This document shows positions 1 through 7,148 of a DNA stretch of 21,091 nt, one piece after another (position 1 is the stretch's first letter; each line of letters starts with the position of its first letter). Below the pieces are notes generated by a model, which ran no database searches, was not told the origin of the DNA, and saw nothing but the letters and a program-made list of their open reading frames with translations. A program made the position numbers and the translations under genes. Source of the stretch: an uncultured Ilumatobacter sp. (GTDB lineage: Bacteria > Actinomycetota > Acidimicrobiia > Acidimicrobiales > Ilumatobacteraceae); contig CALCXK010000038.1 in assembly GCA_937905835.1 (NCBI GenBank), positions 1 through 21,091 of the forward strand, given 5' to 3'.

Positions 1-854
1 CAGGCACGACAGCCGGCACTAATAGTGATGGCACGGTGATTGCCGAGGCGGGGACGGGGGCTGTTGTGTCCGGCGTCGTCTATACGTCGGGCGGGTCGTC
101 GGGGCCGAAGTGTTCGTGGGATCGGTACTCCAACTTCGAGGTCGAACAGGCGACGGGAACGCCGCCACGGGAACCCCCGCAGTACCAGGATGACCCGGAC
201 GTCGAGATCCCGCAAGAAGAGCAGGACCGGCGCGAGACAGAACTCGCTCTCTGGCAGCAAGACGAGGACCGTCGACGCACCGAAGCAAAGGTCATCAACC
301 TCGGCGACGAGCCGCACTACGTCTACGCCGTGTGGTGTTCTGGCTCCACCGGCACCCTACGGCTGGCCCCGACCACCATCACCATCGACCGCCTGATCCC
401 GGGCGTCTACGACGTCGCAACCGGCAGGATCCTGGCGCCGGTCCCCGACGTGTCACCACAACTCGACTTCACCGGCTACGTCAACCTCGGCATGTGGCTC
501 GCCGTCGAACCAGCCACCATCGCGCCGATCACCGCCGAAGCCGGACCGAACGTGTGGATCACCGTCACGCCCGAACACCAGTCGATCCACTTCGACTTCG
601 GCAACGGCGACACCAGAGCCTGCGACGGGTTCGGCCAACCGATTAGCTACCTCGAGACCTTCGACGAAGGCCCCTGCGGCTACACGTACCGGCAGTCGTC
701 ACCCGACAGCGAGCCATATCAAGTCCGAGTCAGCACCACCTGGAACCTGCCGTACACATCATCAAACGGCGGCGGCACGCTCCCACCCTTCACTCGCGAC
801 GCGGTGTTCCCCCACAACGTCGACGAACTCCAAACCGTCGGCCAAAGCAACTGA
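1..854 (+). CDS. Probable exported hypothetical protein, 5'-truncated by window edge
   Basis: The frame is open from the first bases of the window to a TGA at 852-854. A GTG at 36 could start it, but there is no ribosome binding site and the frame continues upstream, so the gene is probably cut by the window edge. The visible part (about 284 residues) has a small-residue start (GTNSDGTVIAEAG), a charged Pro/Glu/Asp/Gln-rich linker, then a compact C-terminal half with a DFGNGDT motif, two cysteines about 20 residues apart (ACDG and PCGY) and a Tyr/Thr-rich strand region. That pattern recalls PKD-like cell-surface proteins of actinobacteria, in which a 'D-G-G-D' strand and a Cys pair precede a CxYxY-like segment. 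Function is unknown; an extracellular or envelope location is inferred. No partner gene is visible in the window. Confidence 0.7.
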   Translation, partial: GTTAGTNSDGTVIAEAGTGAVVSGVVYTSGGSSGPKCSWDRYSNFEVEQATGTPPREPPQYQDDPDVEIPQEEQDRRETELALWQQDEDRRRTEAKVINLGDEPHYVYAVWCSGSTGTLRLAPTTITIDRLIPGVYDVATGRILAPVPDVSPQLDFTGYVNLGMWLAVEPATIAPITAEAGPNVWITVTPEHQSIHFDFGNGDTRACDGFGQPISYLETFDEGPCGYTYRQSSPDSEPYQVRVSTTWNLPYTSSNGGGTLPPFTRDAVFPHNVDELQTVGQSN

Positions 855-865
855 CCGCAGCCAGC

Positions 866-1009
866 TCAACTGTTCAGGCTTGCCCAAGCATCCAACATCG
901 ACGTCGCCATGTCGCGATGCTCCCCCGCCAACCTCTTCGCCTCGTCACGGCGTGCGGCCAATAACTCCAAGCCCGGCAGCCGGTGATGCAGATCGTCATT
1001 TCCCCGTGT
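866..1009 (-). pseudogene. Possible remnant: C-terminal fragment of an unknown protein
   Basis: A minus-strand frame of 47 codons ends at a TGA (866-868) and is closed upstream by a TAG (1010-1012). It reads like a real helical C-terminus (LPGLELLAARRDEAKRLA then HRDMATSMLDAW) with high-GC third positions, yet it has no ATG/GTG start and no ribosome binding site before its conserved-looking part. No gene on the other strand explains it. I do not recognise the family. It may be a decayed gene fragment or chance. Confidence 0.22.
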
Positions 1010-1046
1010 CTACCACTCACCACACCGACCGGTAAGTTCGGCGCCC

Positions 1047-1481
1047 ATGAGCATCGGGAACAACATCAACGGCGAATCTCCGAGCTTTCCGCTCCAAGAA
1101 TTTCTGGGTATGAAGCTGACGACCGACGAGCCGGGCACCGGAGTTGCCCACCTCACGCTCGGCGAGCAGCACGCCAACCCCAACGGCGTCGCACACGGCG
1201 CCGTGATCTTCGCGCTGGTCGACACCGCAATGGGCAAGGCCACCATGAGCGCCCTCGACGAGGGAAACTACTGCGCAAGCGTCGAAGTATCGTTGCGATT
1301 CATTCGGCCGGCCACGGAAGGCAGCCTGACCGCGGTTGCCACGGTCGTCAAGCGAGGCAGGAGCATCGTCCACCTCGAAGCCCGCGTCCACGACACCGAC
1401 CAACGATTAGTCGCCACGAGTGCTGGCACCTTCGCCATCCTCACCAAGACCACTCCAAGCAACGACGACCTGACGACCTAA
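1047..1481 (+). CDS. PaaI-family hotdog-fold thioesterase
   Basis: This 144-residue protein is the usual length for a single-hotdog PaaI/4HBT acyl-CoA thioesterase, which hydrolyses acyl- or aryl-CoA thioesters in the cytoplasm. The family signature HANPNGVAHGA is at about residues 42-52. It is followed by the helix ALVDTAMG, whose Asp59 is the expected catalytic acid. The later strand SVEVSLRFIRPA is also typical. The ATG at 1047 puts the fold at the normal distance from the N-terminus, but there is no clear Shine-Dalgarno sequence before it. The gene stands alone and converges on the reductase gene, with 37 bp between stop codons. The substrate cannot be read from sequence; short or aromatic acyl-CoA is typical of the family. 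Confidence 0.9.
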   Translation: MSIGNNINGESPSFPLQEFLGMKLTTDEPGTGVAHLTLGEQHANPNGVAHGAVIFALVDTAMGKATMSALDEGNYCASVEVSLRFIRPATEGSLTAVATVVKRGRSIVHLEARVHDTDQRLVATSAGTFAILTKTTPSNDDLTT

Positions 1482-1518
1482 TTGGGTGCCCGAACGGAGC
1501 GGACCCCCGGAACCAGCT

Positions 1519-3309
1519 CTACCAATACTCCTCGAAGTGGATGTTGCCGGGTGCGTTACGACGATCGAGCGTGAAACCCTGGTTGACGAGTAGCTCGACA
1601 ACACCGACAGTCTCGGGAAAGACCTGCCTGCCGTCGACCTCTTCGGGCGAACCAATCATCGCCGGATTGCCGCACAGGAAGATGTGGCTGGTCTCTGGCG
1701 ACAAGGTGACGCCAAGCTTCTCGGAGAAGTCGTTATCGCGCAGCAAATCCTGCAGGTACCGCTTCGGGACGCCTTCTTCGCGAGTCGGCATCGGCATGTA
1801 ATGGTAGTTGGGGTAGCGCTCTTCAAGCTCGCGGTGCTTGTCGGCGTAACCGAGATCGGCGTTCTGACGGACCGTGACCGCCGAGATAATCGGCCCGGAG
1901 TGGCCCTTGCGCAGCAGGTCGATGACCATGCCATTGTGCGGGGCCTCGCCGGTGCCGGTCGAAAAGAACACGATCTCGGCCTTCGGATTCTGTACGTCAT
2001 TGAGTGTGTAGCGCCCAGCAACTTTCGGGCCGAGATAGATGCGATCGCCAGTCTTTTTGAGCGCCAGACGGGGCGTGAGTGCCGGCGTGTTGTCCTCTGT
2101 CGGTGGCACGAGGACGATATAGAACTCGAGCTCGTCGAGACCGTTCTCGTCGGTGAGGTAGCCGAAGTCGTCAAAGATGCGCGACGAGATCGAATACGAG
2201 CGACGGATCAGCTTGTCCCATCGCTTTTCGGCTTCAAGGTCGTCGGCCTTGTCGATGCGCTTTTCCCAGTAGCCGAGCCCGAGCGACGCGTACTGCCCGG
2301 GCAGGTACGACGTGTCGCCATTGTCGGGCTTGACGCGAAGTACCCAGAGGTCGGAGTGGGTCGGCTCGAAGTACGTGATTGTTGCGTTGTAGTGCTCTTC
2401 GCGTAGTTCCTCGATGGCGCCAATGTGCTTGGAGCGACGTTCGAGCGACGACCGAGGCGCCGAAATGTCGGCGTCCGGGAAGGAACTCGACAGGAGGGCA
2501 AACCCAATCTCAGAACCGAGTGCCGTGGTGGCGGGCTCAGTGTTCCCATCTGCATCATGCCCTGGCTCGCCGACAAACCACACGTTGCCCGTGGCTACCG
2601 CAGCGTCGCTCAGCCCGATGCTTTGGTGGCTGACAGTGATCCGCGGCGGTGCGAACACAACGTGATCGAACTGCAGGTCGGGTGTACGGCGATCACCGAA
2701 CTCGACGAGCGGGAACTCGCCAATCATTGACACGTGCTTCGGCGTCGAACGGTAGAGCAACGTGGCGCGACGGGTGCGTTCAAGCTGACGCAACACGTAC
2801 TCGCCGGTCGGCGAAAGCTTTGTCGGGTCCATGCCCTGCGCAGCGAGGACGACGCGGTTGCCGGTGTCAGCGAACTTTGCGGTGAGTTCGACGGCGTGAT
2901 CGGACGGGCCGACGACGAGGACATCGTTGTCGGTGCCGACATCGGCCTGGCCGATGTGGATCCGGTCGCTGTCCGGCAGCTTCACTGCGGGCGACCAGGT
3001 CGGGTCACTGTGGCGGTCGGCAATCAGCACAGTGCGGGTGCGGTAGCTGAGTCGATTTGTCTCGACGACGAGATGTTTTCCGACGACATTGATCGAGGTG
3101 GCCGCCTCGCCGTAGCCGACGTCAAGTTCGTTCGCACCGATCACGTCGGGGAGCGCGACGCTGGAGTTGCCCTCCAGAATGCGAACACGCTGCAGACCCG
3201 AGCGACGAGCAAGGACGGCAGCTGACAAGCCGCTGGCTGACCCTCCGACGACCACCAGGTCATACAGGGTCGAGTCATTCAGCGCCGTCGGGTCGGTGGA
3301 ATCAGCCAT
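1519..3309 (-). CDS. Two-module flavin reductase: TrxR-like FAD/NAD(P) module fused to ferredoxin-NADP reductase
   Basis: The 596 residues split in two. Residues 15-290 look like a thioredoxin-reductase-type FAD protein, with a dinucleotide motif VVGGSASG (20-27) and a second Rossmann-like start VLVVGPSDHAVE (130-141). No CxxC redox pair is present. Residues 300-596 are a bacterial Fpr-type ferredoxin-NADP reductase: FAD motif RRSYSIS (369-375), NADP-loop STGTGEAP (450-457), CGNPAMIG (546-553) and an aromatic C-terminal Trp after HFEEY, as in Fpr proteins that stack this residue on the flavin. There is no plant-type 2Fe-2S domain, so a separate ferredoxin is expected. The likely role is electron delivery from NADPH, plausibly to the Rieske oxygenase at 5789-7030. 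The start is the ATG at 3307-3309. The fusion is unusual: single-domain Fpr is about 260 residues. Confidence 0.85.
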   Translation of the reverse strand: MADSTDPTALNDSTLYDLVVVGGSASGLSAAVLARRSGLQRVRILEGNSSVALPDVIGANELDVGYGEAATSINVVGKHLVVETNRLSYRTRTVLIADRHSDPTWSPAVKLPDSDRIHIGQADVGTDNDVLVVGPSDHAVELTAKFADTGNRVVLAAQGMDPTKLSPTGEYVLRQLERTRRATLLYRSTPKHVSMIGEFPLVEFGDRRTPDLQFDHVVFAPPRITVSHQSIGLSDAAVATGNVWFVGEPGHDADGNTEPATTALGSEIGFALLSSSFPDADISAPRSSLERRSKHIGAIEELREEHYNATITYFEPTHSDLWVLRVKPDNGDTSYLPGQYASLGLGYWEKRIDKADDLEAEKRWDKLIRRSYSISSRIFDDFGYLTDENGLDELEFYIVLVPPTEDNTPALTPRLALKKTGDRIYLGPKVAGRYTLNDVQNPKAEIVFFSTGTGEAPHNGMVIDLLRKGHSGPIISAVTVRQNADLGYADKHRELEERYPNYHYMPMPTREEGVPKRYLQDLLRDNDFSEKLGVTLSPETSHIFLCGNPAMIGSPEEVDGRQVFPETVGVVELLVNQGFTLDRRNAPGNIHFEEYW

Positions 3310-3427
3310 GGGTGCACCAACCTACGCACAGCCGAGTTCATTCCGGAAGCCAAGCAGCATCCCGGCTCGGCGCCCAACACAGATCCGTCCCACCAGAATC
3401 GCGCCGAGACAACGCTGGCAACACCCG

Positions 3428-4780
3428 TCAGCCATGGACGCTCATGGAGGAGGCGGTATTCATCTGACGGTTGCGGCTGAACGTGGCCATGTCGAGATTC
3501 AGGCCGGTGTAGCGAGCGGCGACCTGGAGCGGCTCGGCATCGTGGTCGTGGCCGCCTTCGACCGCCTCAATGAGCTCCGCCATCATGTGCCCGGCGACCC
3601 CGGCGTTCTTGAACTGGTTGCCACTGGTGCCGATGGCAACGTAGAAGCCGTCGAGGTCGGTGCGGTCGTAGATCGGGATCCAGTCGTCGCTTTTGTCGTA
3701 ACGATCGACCACGCCCTTCTTCTCGTGCGGCAAGGGCACGCCGAGCGTCGGCATCCGCTTGTTGATCCGCATCGTGTTGGTCTCCCAACCATCACTTGTC
3801 ACCTCGCCGAGTTCTTCGTCAGGGCCAACCGGAACCTTCGGGTCGCACGGCGGGTCGGTCGTTCCAACGAGGATGTTGTTGCCGGGCTGCGGCCGGAAAT
3901 AGATACCGTTGTCATCATCTGCCACCGCGAAGCCGTCAGCCGTGAAATCCATGTCTGGCGGGCCGGGGACGTGGTACGTCTCATGCCGGATCGACTCCGT
4001 CTTGATGTTCATTGCGTCGTACACACCAGCCAGCCTGTTGATGTCCGAGCTGTGCGGGCCGCCAACGTTGACAACGACCTTCGCCGTGATGGTCGAGCCG
4101 TCAGCCAACTCGACGCCGGTGACGCGGTCGCCCGAACCGACAGATTGCGTCATGAACCCGGTGACCTCGGTGCGAAAGCGGAACTCGCCGCCGTGGGCTT
4201 CGGCAGCGCGCTGCAGGTTGTGCGCGGCGAGTTGCGGGTCGTCGACGTAGCCGGCATCGGGTGAAAACAGCGCTCCAACCATCGTGCCATGCGCGTCCTT
4301 CCAGAAGTCGTCGTCGGTCGATCGAGACGGTGGGCCGTAGAGGTCGAGATCGAAGGTCGGCACACGCTGTTCGAGTTCGGCGCGGTCCCAATATTCGTAG
4401 GGCACCTTGAGGCGATCCCACAGCGGCATCACCCGGTTGTGGTGGCCCTCTTCACCCTGGATCAGCAACACCATGCCACACTGAACGAGCTTGGCGTAAC
4501 CGCTTTCGTCGGGCGCACCGAGGTACTCGGCCCAGTTCCGCCAATAGTGCATACCGTCCCAGGCCGCGGCGACACCGGTCTCGGTCGAGTAGCTGAATCG
4601 GATCATGGCGCTTGAAGCGCTCGTGCTGCCGTAGCCGGCACCCGGACCCTTGTCGATACTCAAGGTCCGATGTCCCCGACGGGCAAGCTCGTAAGCGACC
4701 GCCCCGCCGATCACTCCGGCACCGATAACGATCGCGTCGTACTCCGGCTCGGCCAATCCGGCACCTGTGTGGTCGCTCAT
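3428..4780 (-). CDS. DAO-family FAD-dependent oxidoreductase (sarcosine/dimethylglycine dehydrogenase-like)
   Basis: The 450-residue protein starts with the FAD Rossmann motif VIGAGVIGGAVAYELARRG (residues 18-36, GxGxxG at 20-25) and an acidic residue (Asp43) closing the second strand. GSTSASSAMIRFSYS and the C-terminal FYVAIGTSGNQFKNAG fit the DAO fold of sarcosine oxidase beta and dimethylglycine dehydrogenases. These enzymes oxidise N-methyl or secondary amines to imines. No C-terminal GcvT folate domain is present, unlike full dimethylglycine dehydrogenases. I chose the ATG at 4778-4780, preceded by GGGGA, over an in-frame ATG at 4862-4864, because the latter adds 28 non-conserved residues. 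The gene lies in the same direction as the reductase (118-bp gap) and divergent from the LysR gene. The substrate is inferred to be a partly demethylated betaine; other amines or D-amino acids are possible. Confidence 0.87.
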   Translation of the reverse strand: MSDHTGAGLAEPEYDAIVIGAGVIGGAVAYELARRGHRTLSIDKGPGAGYGSTSASSAMIRFSYSTETGVAAAWDGMHYWRNWAEYLGAPDESGYAKLVQCGMVLLIQGEEGHHNRVMPLWDRLKVPYEYWDRAELEQRVPTFDLDLYGPPSRSTDDDFWKDAHGTMVGALFSPDAGYVDDPQLAAHNLQRAAEAHGGEFRFRTEVTGFMTQSVGSGDRVTGVELADGSTITAKVVVNVGGPHSSDINRLAGVYDAMNIKTESIRHETYHVPGPPDMDFTADGFAVADDDNGIYFRPQPGNNILVGTTDPPCDPKVPVGPDEELGEVTSDGWETNTMRINKRMPTLGVPLPHEKKGVVDRYDKSDDWIPIYDRTDLDGFYVAIGTSGNQFKNAGVAGHMMAELIEAVEGGHDHDAEPLQVAARYTGLNLDMATFSRNRQMNTASSMSVHG

Positions 4781-4825
4781 GATCCCCGATTGTGGCAGAT
4801 CGAACGGCACTGATGAACCTCGCAG

Positions 4826-4835
4826 CGTCATGACG
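4826..4835. promoter_or_regulatory. Palindrome CGTCATGACG in the divergent DAO/LysR control region
   Basis: This is a perfect 10-bp palindrome whose inner 8 bp (GTCATGAC) recur at 7098-7105 in the other divergent control region of the block. A related GTCATGG lies at 4871-4877, 44 bp away. The shared motif suggests a common regulator, perhaps the LysR protein encoded next door. This is inference from two occurrences only. Confidence 0.35.
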
Positions 4836-4876
4836 TCCATGCGAGTAGTTCGGCAGCTCCACAAGGTTCTGTCATG

Positions 4877-4892
4877 GCGCGGCTAGCCTCGC
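4877..4892. promoter_or_regulatory. 16-bp dyad just before the LysR ribosome binding site
   Basis: GCGCGGCT and AGCCTCGC form a dyad with one mismatched pair around GGCTAGCC. It abuts the GAGGGA ribosome binding site of the LysR gene (4893-4898). It could be an autoregulatory operator or an mRNA hairpin that masks translation initiation. Evidence is symmetry and position only. Confidence 0.3.
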
Positions 4893-4901
4893 GAGGGAGT
4901 C

Positions 4902-5756
4902 ATGGGGAACTTGCGACTAGACGTCGAATCACTGCGCACATTCCGCGCTGTCGTAGCGTGCGGCAGCGTTACGCAGGCCGCGTCGCAACTCCACCTCACC
5001 CAGTCGGCAGTGAGCTGGAAGATGAAGCGGCTCGAGGAACGACTCGGGTCACCGCTCCTCGTGCGTGACGGACGCGAACTGACGTTGACCGAACTGGGCA
5101 GCGAGCTCCTGATCCACGCCGAGCAGATCGTCGGCGCACACGACGATGCGGTCGACAGCCTCCAGCAGTCGCAACTCCAAGGCACCGTGCACCTGGGCAT
5201 CAACGACGAGCTAGAAGCAGACGAAGTCGCCGCCCTGCTCGCTCGATTCCAGCGCCGCCACCCGTTGGTCAGACTCCACGTCCGCATGGGGCTGAGCGGC
5301 CCTATCGCGCAGCTGGTGCGTGGCGGTGATCTCGACCTGGCGCTGATCCAAGTAATCGAACCTGCACCGCGTGACAAGGTGCTGTGGACCGAATCGATCG
5401 AATGGATTGCCTCGCCCACCTACGTGCCTGATCTCAGCGAGGCGCTCCCACTCGTCACCTTCGGGCCAAACTCGAACTACCGCACGCTGATGCTCGGTGC
5501 GCTCCGCGCCGCCAACATCGACCACTACATCGCGTTCGAGTCAGAGAGCTCTGCAGGCGTCCGTAGCGCTGTTGCCGCCGGGTTCGGCGTAGCGCTGATC
5601 AACGCACGCGGCGTGACCGAGGAATGCCCGATCTGGGAGTTCCCCAAGATGAACACCCCGCTGCCGACCGCGTCGTTCGTTGTGCGCGTCAACAGCCGCA
5701 GCCGAACCTCTGCCGTCCGCACCCTCGTCGACGAAATCCAAGACACCCTCGCCTGA
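4902..5756 (+). CDS. LysR-family transcriptional regulator
   Basis: The 284-residue protein has the N-terminal winged helix-turn-helix of LysR regulators at about residues 5-65 (LRTFRAVVACGSVTQAASQL, then TQSAVSWKMKRLEERLG). A periplasmic-binding-protein-like effector domain follows from about residue 90. The ATG at 4902 follows GAGGGAG at a good distance. It is transcribed divergently from the DAO gene and converges on the Rieske gene; its stop is 3 nt before one copy of the 31-bp repeat. LysR regulators usually control the divergent neighbour and their own gene in response to a small ligand. By context the ligand may be a betaine, DMSP or a breakdown product. Length is slightly below the usual 290-310 residues. 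Confidence 0.92.
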   Translation: MGNLRLDVESLRTFRAVVACGSVTQAASQLHLTQSAVSWKMKRLEERLGSPLLVRDGRELTLTELGSELLIHAEQIVGAHDDAVDSLQQSQLQGTVHLGINDELEADEVAALLARFQRRHPLVRLHVRMGLSGPIAQLVRGGDLDLALIQVIEPAPRDKVLWTESIEWIASPTYVPDLSEALPLVTFGPNSNYRTLMLGALRAANIDHYIAFESESSAGVRSAVAAGFGVALINARGVTEECPIWEFPKMNTPLPTASFVVRVNSRSRTSAVRTLVDEIQDTLA

Positions 5757-5759
5757 TAA

Positions 5760-5790
5760 TTACGCATGGGGTCAGGCCCCTTTCGCAACT
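5760..5790. repeat. 31-bp inverted repeat, copy 1 (3' of Rieske and LysR genes)
   Basis: This 31-bp sequence is centred on GGGGTCAGGCCCC and matches 7109-7139 perfectly in inverted orientation. It lies between the convergent LysR and Rieske genes and shares the last two bases of the Rieske stop codon (complement of 5789-5791). Read on the plus strand, GGGG-TCAGG-CCCC followed by TTT could act as a terminator for the LysR gene. The form (short, GC-rich, imperfect palindrome, intergenic) resembles REP elements. Confidence 0.85.
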
Positions 5791-7030
5791 ATCTGTCGAT
5801 CGCAGCCGGGGCGGGGTTGTTGCCGGCACCCCAGGTGTCACCAGGCTGGTCGCCGATCGGGATCTGCAGCGCGCCGAGACCTTCGTTGGTCATGCAGTAG
5901 GCAAGCATGTTGTGAAAACGATGCAGCGGCTCTTCGAAGCGCGGCGCCAACGGGCCTGCAGGGACACCCCCACGGGCAAGGCCGCGCTGACCACGCTGGA
6001 CGATGTCGATGTCTTCGTTGTTCACCTCGACCCAGAACCGCCGCGTCGCGGCAATGAGGTCGTCCTGAAGATCGAAGTCGCCAGCATCGCCATCTTGTAA
6101 GCCAGCAGGAAGGAGCATCGTGCAGGTTTCGCGGGTGACGCCAGGGGCTATCGGATCGAGGCGCATCATCCACACATGGTTCGGGAGGACCGAGAGGATG
6201 ACGTTGGGAAAAATCGCGATGAAGCGGCCACTGACCGAGTCAGAAGCGTCGAGGCCCGGCGCTTCGGGCAGCGCCAGCCACTCGTCGCGCTCGTTGCCCG
6301 AGACCGGCGTGGTGGTCTGCCCGCAATACATTCCATCGCCCTGGTAGCGGTAGTGATCGGCGACCCGCGACACCTTGGCAAGCTCCTGGTGGACCCACGT
6401 CAGGTGGTAATACTCCTGAAAATTTTCGGTGATCAGCTTCCAGTTCGCGTAGATGTCGAGCGACTCTTGGTGCACCGTCGTCCAACAATCGAGGCGGTAC
6501 CCAGCCATGCGATCGGGAAGGTCGCCGAGCCAGTCGAGTAACGGCGGAGTGTTGTCCGAGAGACAGGCAAAGAGCAACACACCCCACGTGTCGACGCGGA
6601 CGGGCAGCAACCCGAAGTCCGCCTTGTCGAAATCGTCGCGCGGTACTTGGTCGAAGAATGGAGTTGCCTTCAGCGCTCCGTCGAGCGAGTAGCCCCACCG
6701 GTGATACGGGCAGCTGATGGTGCCCGCAACATCACAGTCGGCTCCGGCCAGTTCGGTGCCGCGATGCCGACAGGAATTGATGAACCCACGGAGGTCACCT
6801 GTTTCGTTGCGTGTAATGAGGACCGACTTGGAGCCGACCTGGCGAACAAGCAGTCGCCCGGCAACGGCCTCATCGGCAATCCCGATGCAAACCCAGGCTT
6901 GGCCGAAGACACGCTGCTGTTCGACGACGTAGAACTCGTCATCCACGTAAGCAGCCGGATCAAGGCCCGTTGCCGAGCGCATTGGGCGGCGCGTTCCCGC
7001 CCATGCCGCCTCGTCGGTCCAATTTGTCAC
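5789..7030 (-). CDS. Rieske non-haem iron oxygenase alpha subunit, quaternary-amine demethylase type
   Basis: The 413-residue protein has a Rieske 2Fe-2S centre with Cys87-x-His89 (CRHRG) and Cys107-xx-His110 (CPYHRW). The catalytic domain carries ENFQEYYHLTWVH (202-214) with iron ligands His209 and His214, and NEDIDIVQRGQRGL (338-351) with the likely third ligand Asp340. The NED...Q.GL block is typical of glycine-betaine, carnitine and choline monooxygenases, which remove a methyl group as formaldehyde or hydroxylate it. Electrons would come through the reductase at 1519-3309 and an unlinked ferredoxin. The chosen GTG (7028-7030) has no ribosome binding site but lies 7 nt after a -10-like box, which fits leaderless expression; Met17 is an alternative start. 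It is divergent from the DddP-like gene. The exact substrate is not determined; a betaine is the best guess. Confidence 0.88.
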   Translation of the reverse strand: MTNWTDEAAWAGTRRPMRSATGLDPAAYVDDEFYVVEQQRVFGQAWVCIGIADEAVAGRLLVRQVGSKSVLITRNETGDLRGFINSCRHRGTELAGADCDVAGTISCPYHRWGYSLDGALKATPFFDQVPRDDFDKADFGLLPVRVDTWGVLLFACLSDNTPPLLDWLGDLPDRMAGYRLDCWTTVHQESLDIYANWKLITENFQEYYHLTWVHQELAKVSRVADHYRYQGDGMYCGQTTTPVSGNERDEWLALPEAPGLDASDSVSGRFIAIFPNVILSVLPNHVWMMRLDPIAPGVTRETCTMLLPAGLQDGDAGDFDLQDDLIAATRRFWVEVNNEDIDIVQRGQRGLARGGVPAGPLAPRFEEPLHRFHNMLAYCMTNEGLGALQIPIGDQPGDTWGAGNNPAPAAIDR

Positions 7031-7037
7031 GGCGCTG

Positions 7038-7066
7038 ATTCTTGACGATCACTGGCGCCCGGTCAA
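7038..7066 (-). promoter_or_regulatory. Predicted leaderless promoter of the Rieske gene
   Basis: On the minus strand, TTGACC (7061-7066) and AAGAAT (7038-7043) are separated by exactly 17 bp. The -10-like box ends 7 nt before the GTG start at 7030. This would place transcription at the first codon and explain the missing ribosome binding site. Confidence 0.4.
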
Positions 7067-7075
7067 CGTCGATCG

Positions 7076-7105
7076 TGTCATGGGGAATCGAACCGCTGTC
7101 ATGAC
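7076..7105. promoter_or_regulatory. Two GTCATG sites 21 bp apart in the Rieske/dddP control region
   Basis: TGTCATG occurs at 7076-7082 and again at 7097-7103, spaced 21 bp start to start (two helical turns). The second continues into GTCATGAC (7098-7105), the same 8-bp palindrome found at 4827-4834. This suggests paired binding of one regulator to both divergent promoters of the block. The GTCATG core alone is common in coding DNA, so the evidence is the pairing and placement. Confidence 0.35.
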
Positions 7106-7108
7106 GAG

Positions 7109-7139
7109 AGTTGCGAAAGGGGCCTGACCCCATGCGTAA
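7109..7139. repeat. 31-bp inverted repeat, copy 2 (upstream of dddP-like gene)
   Basis: This is a perfect inverted copy of 5760-5790 and ends 9 bp before the dddP-like ATG. The element occupies the expected core-promoter or leader position of that gene. TAACTT (7137-7142), spanning its edge, is a TANNNT -10 candidate 6 nt before the ATG. Confidence 0.85.
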
Positions 7140-7148
7140 CTTTGGGCG

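Noticed and set aside
3366..3408. Dyad CTCGGCGC / GCGCCGAG between the DAO and reductase genes
   Set aside because: The 27-bp spacer is too long for a convincing terminator or operator, and such GC arms arise easily by chance here.
4781..4864. Extended N-terminus of the DAO enzyme from the ATG at 4862-4864
   Set aside because: The extra residues are not family-like, they cover the divergent promoter region, and the inner ATG has a better ribosome binding site.
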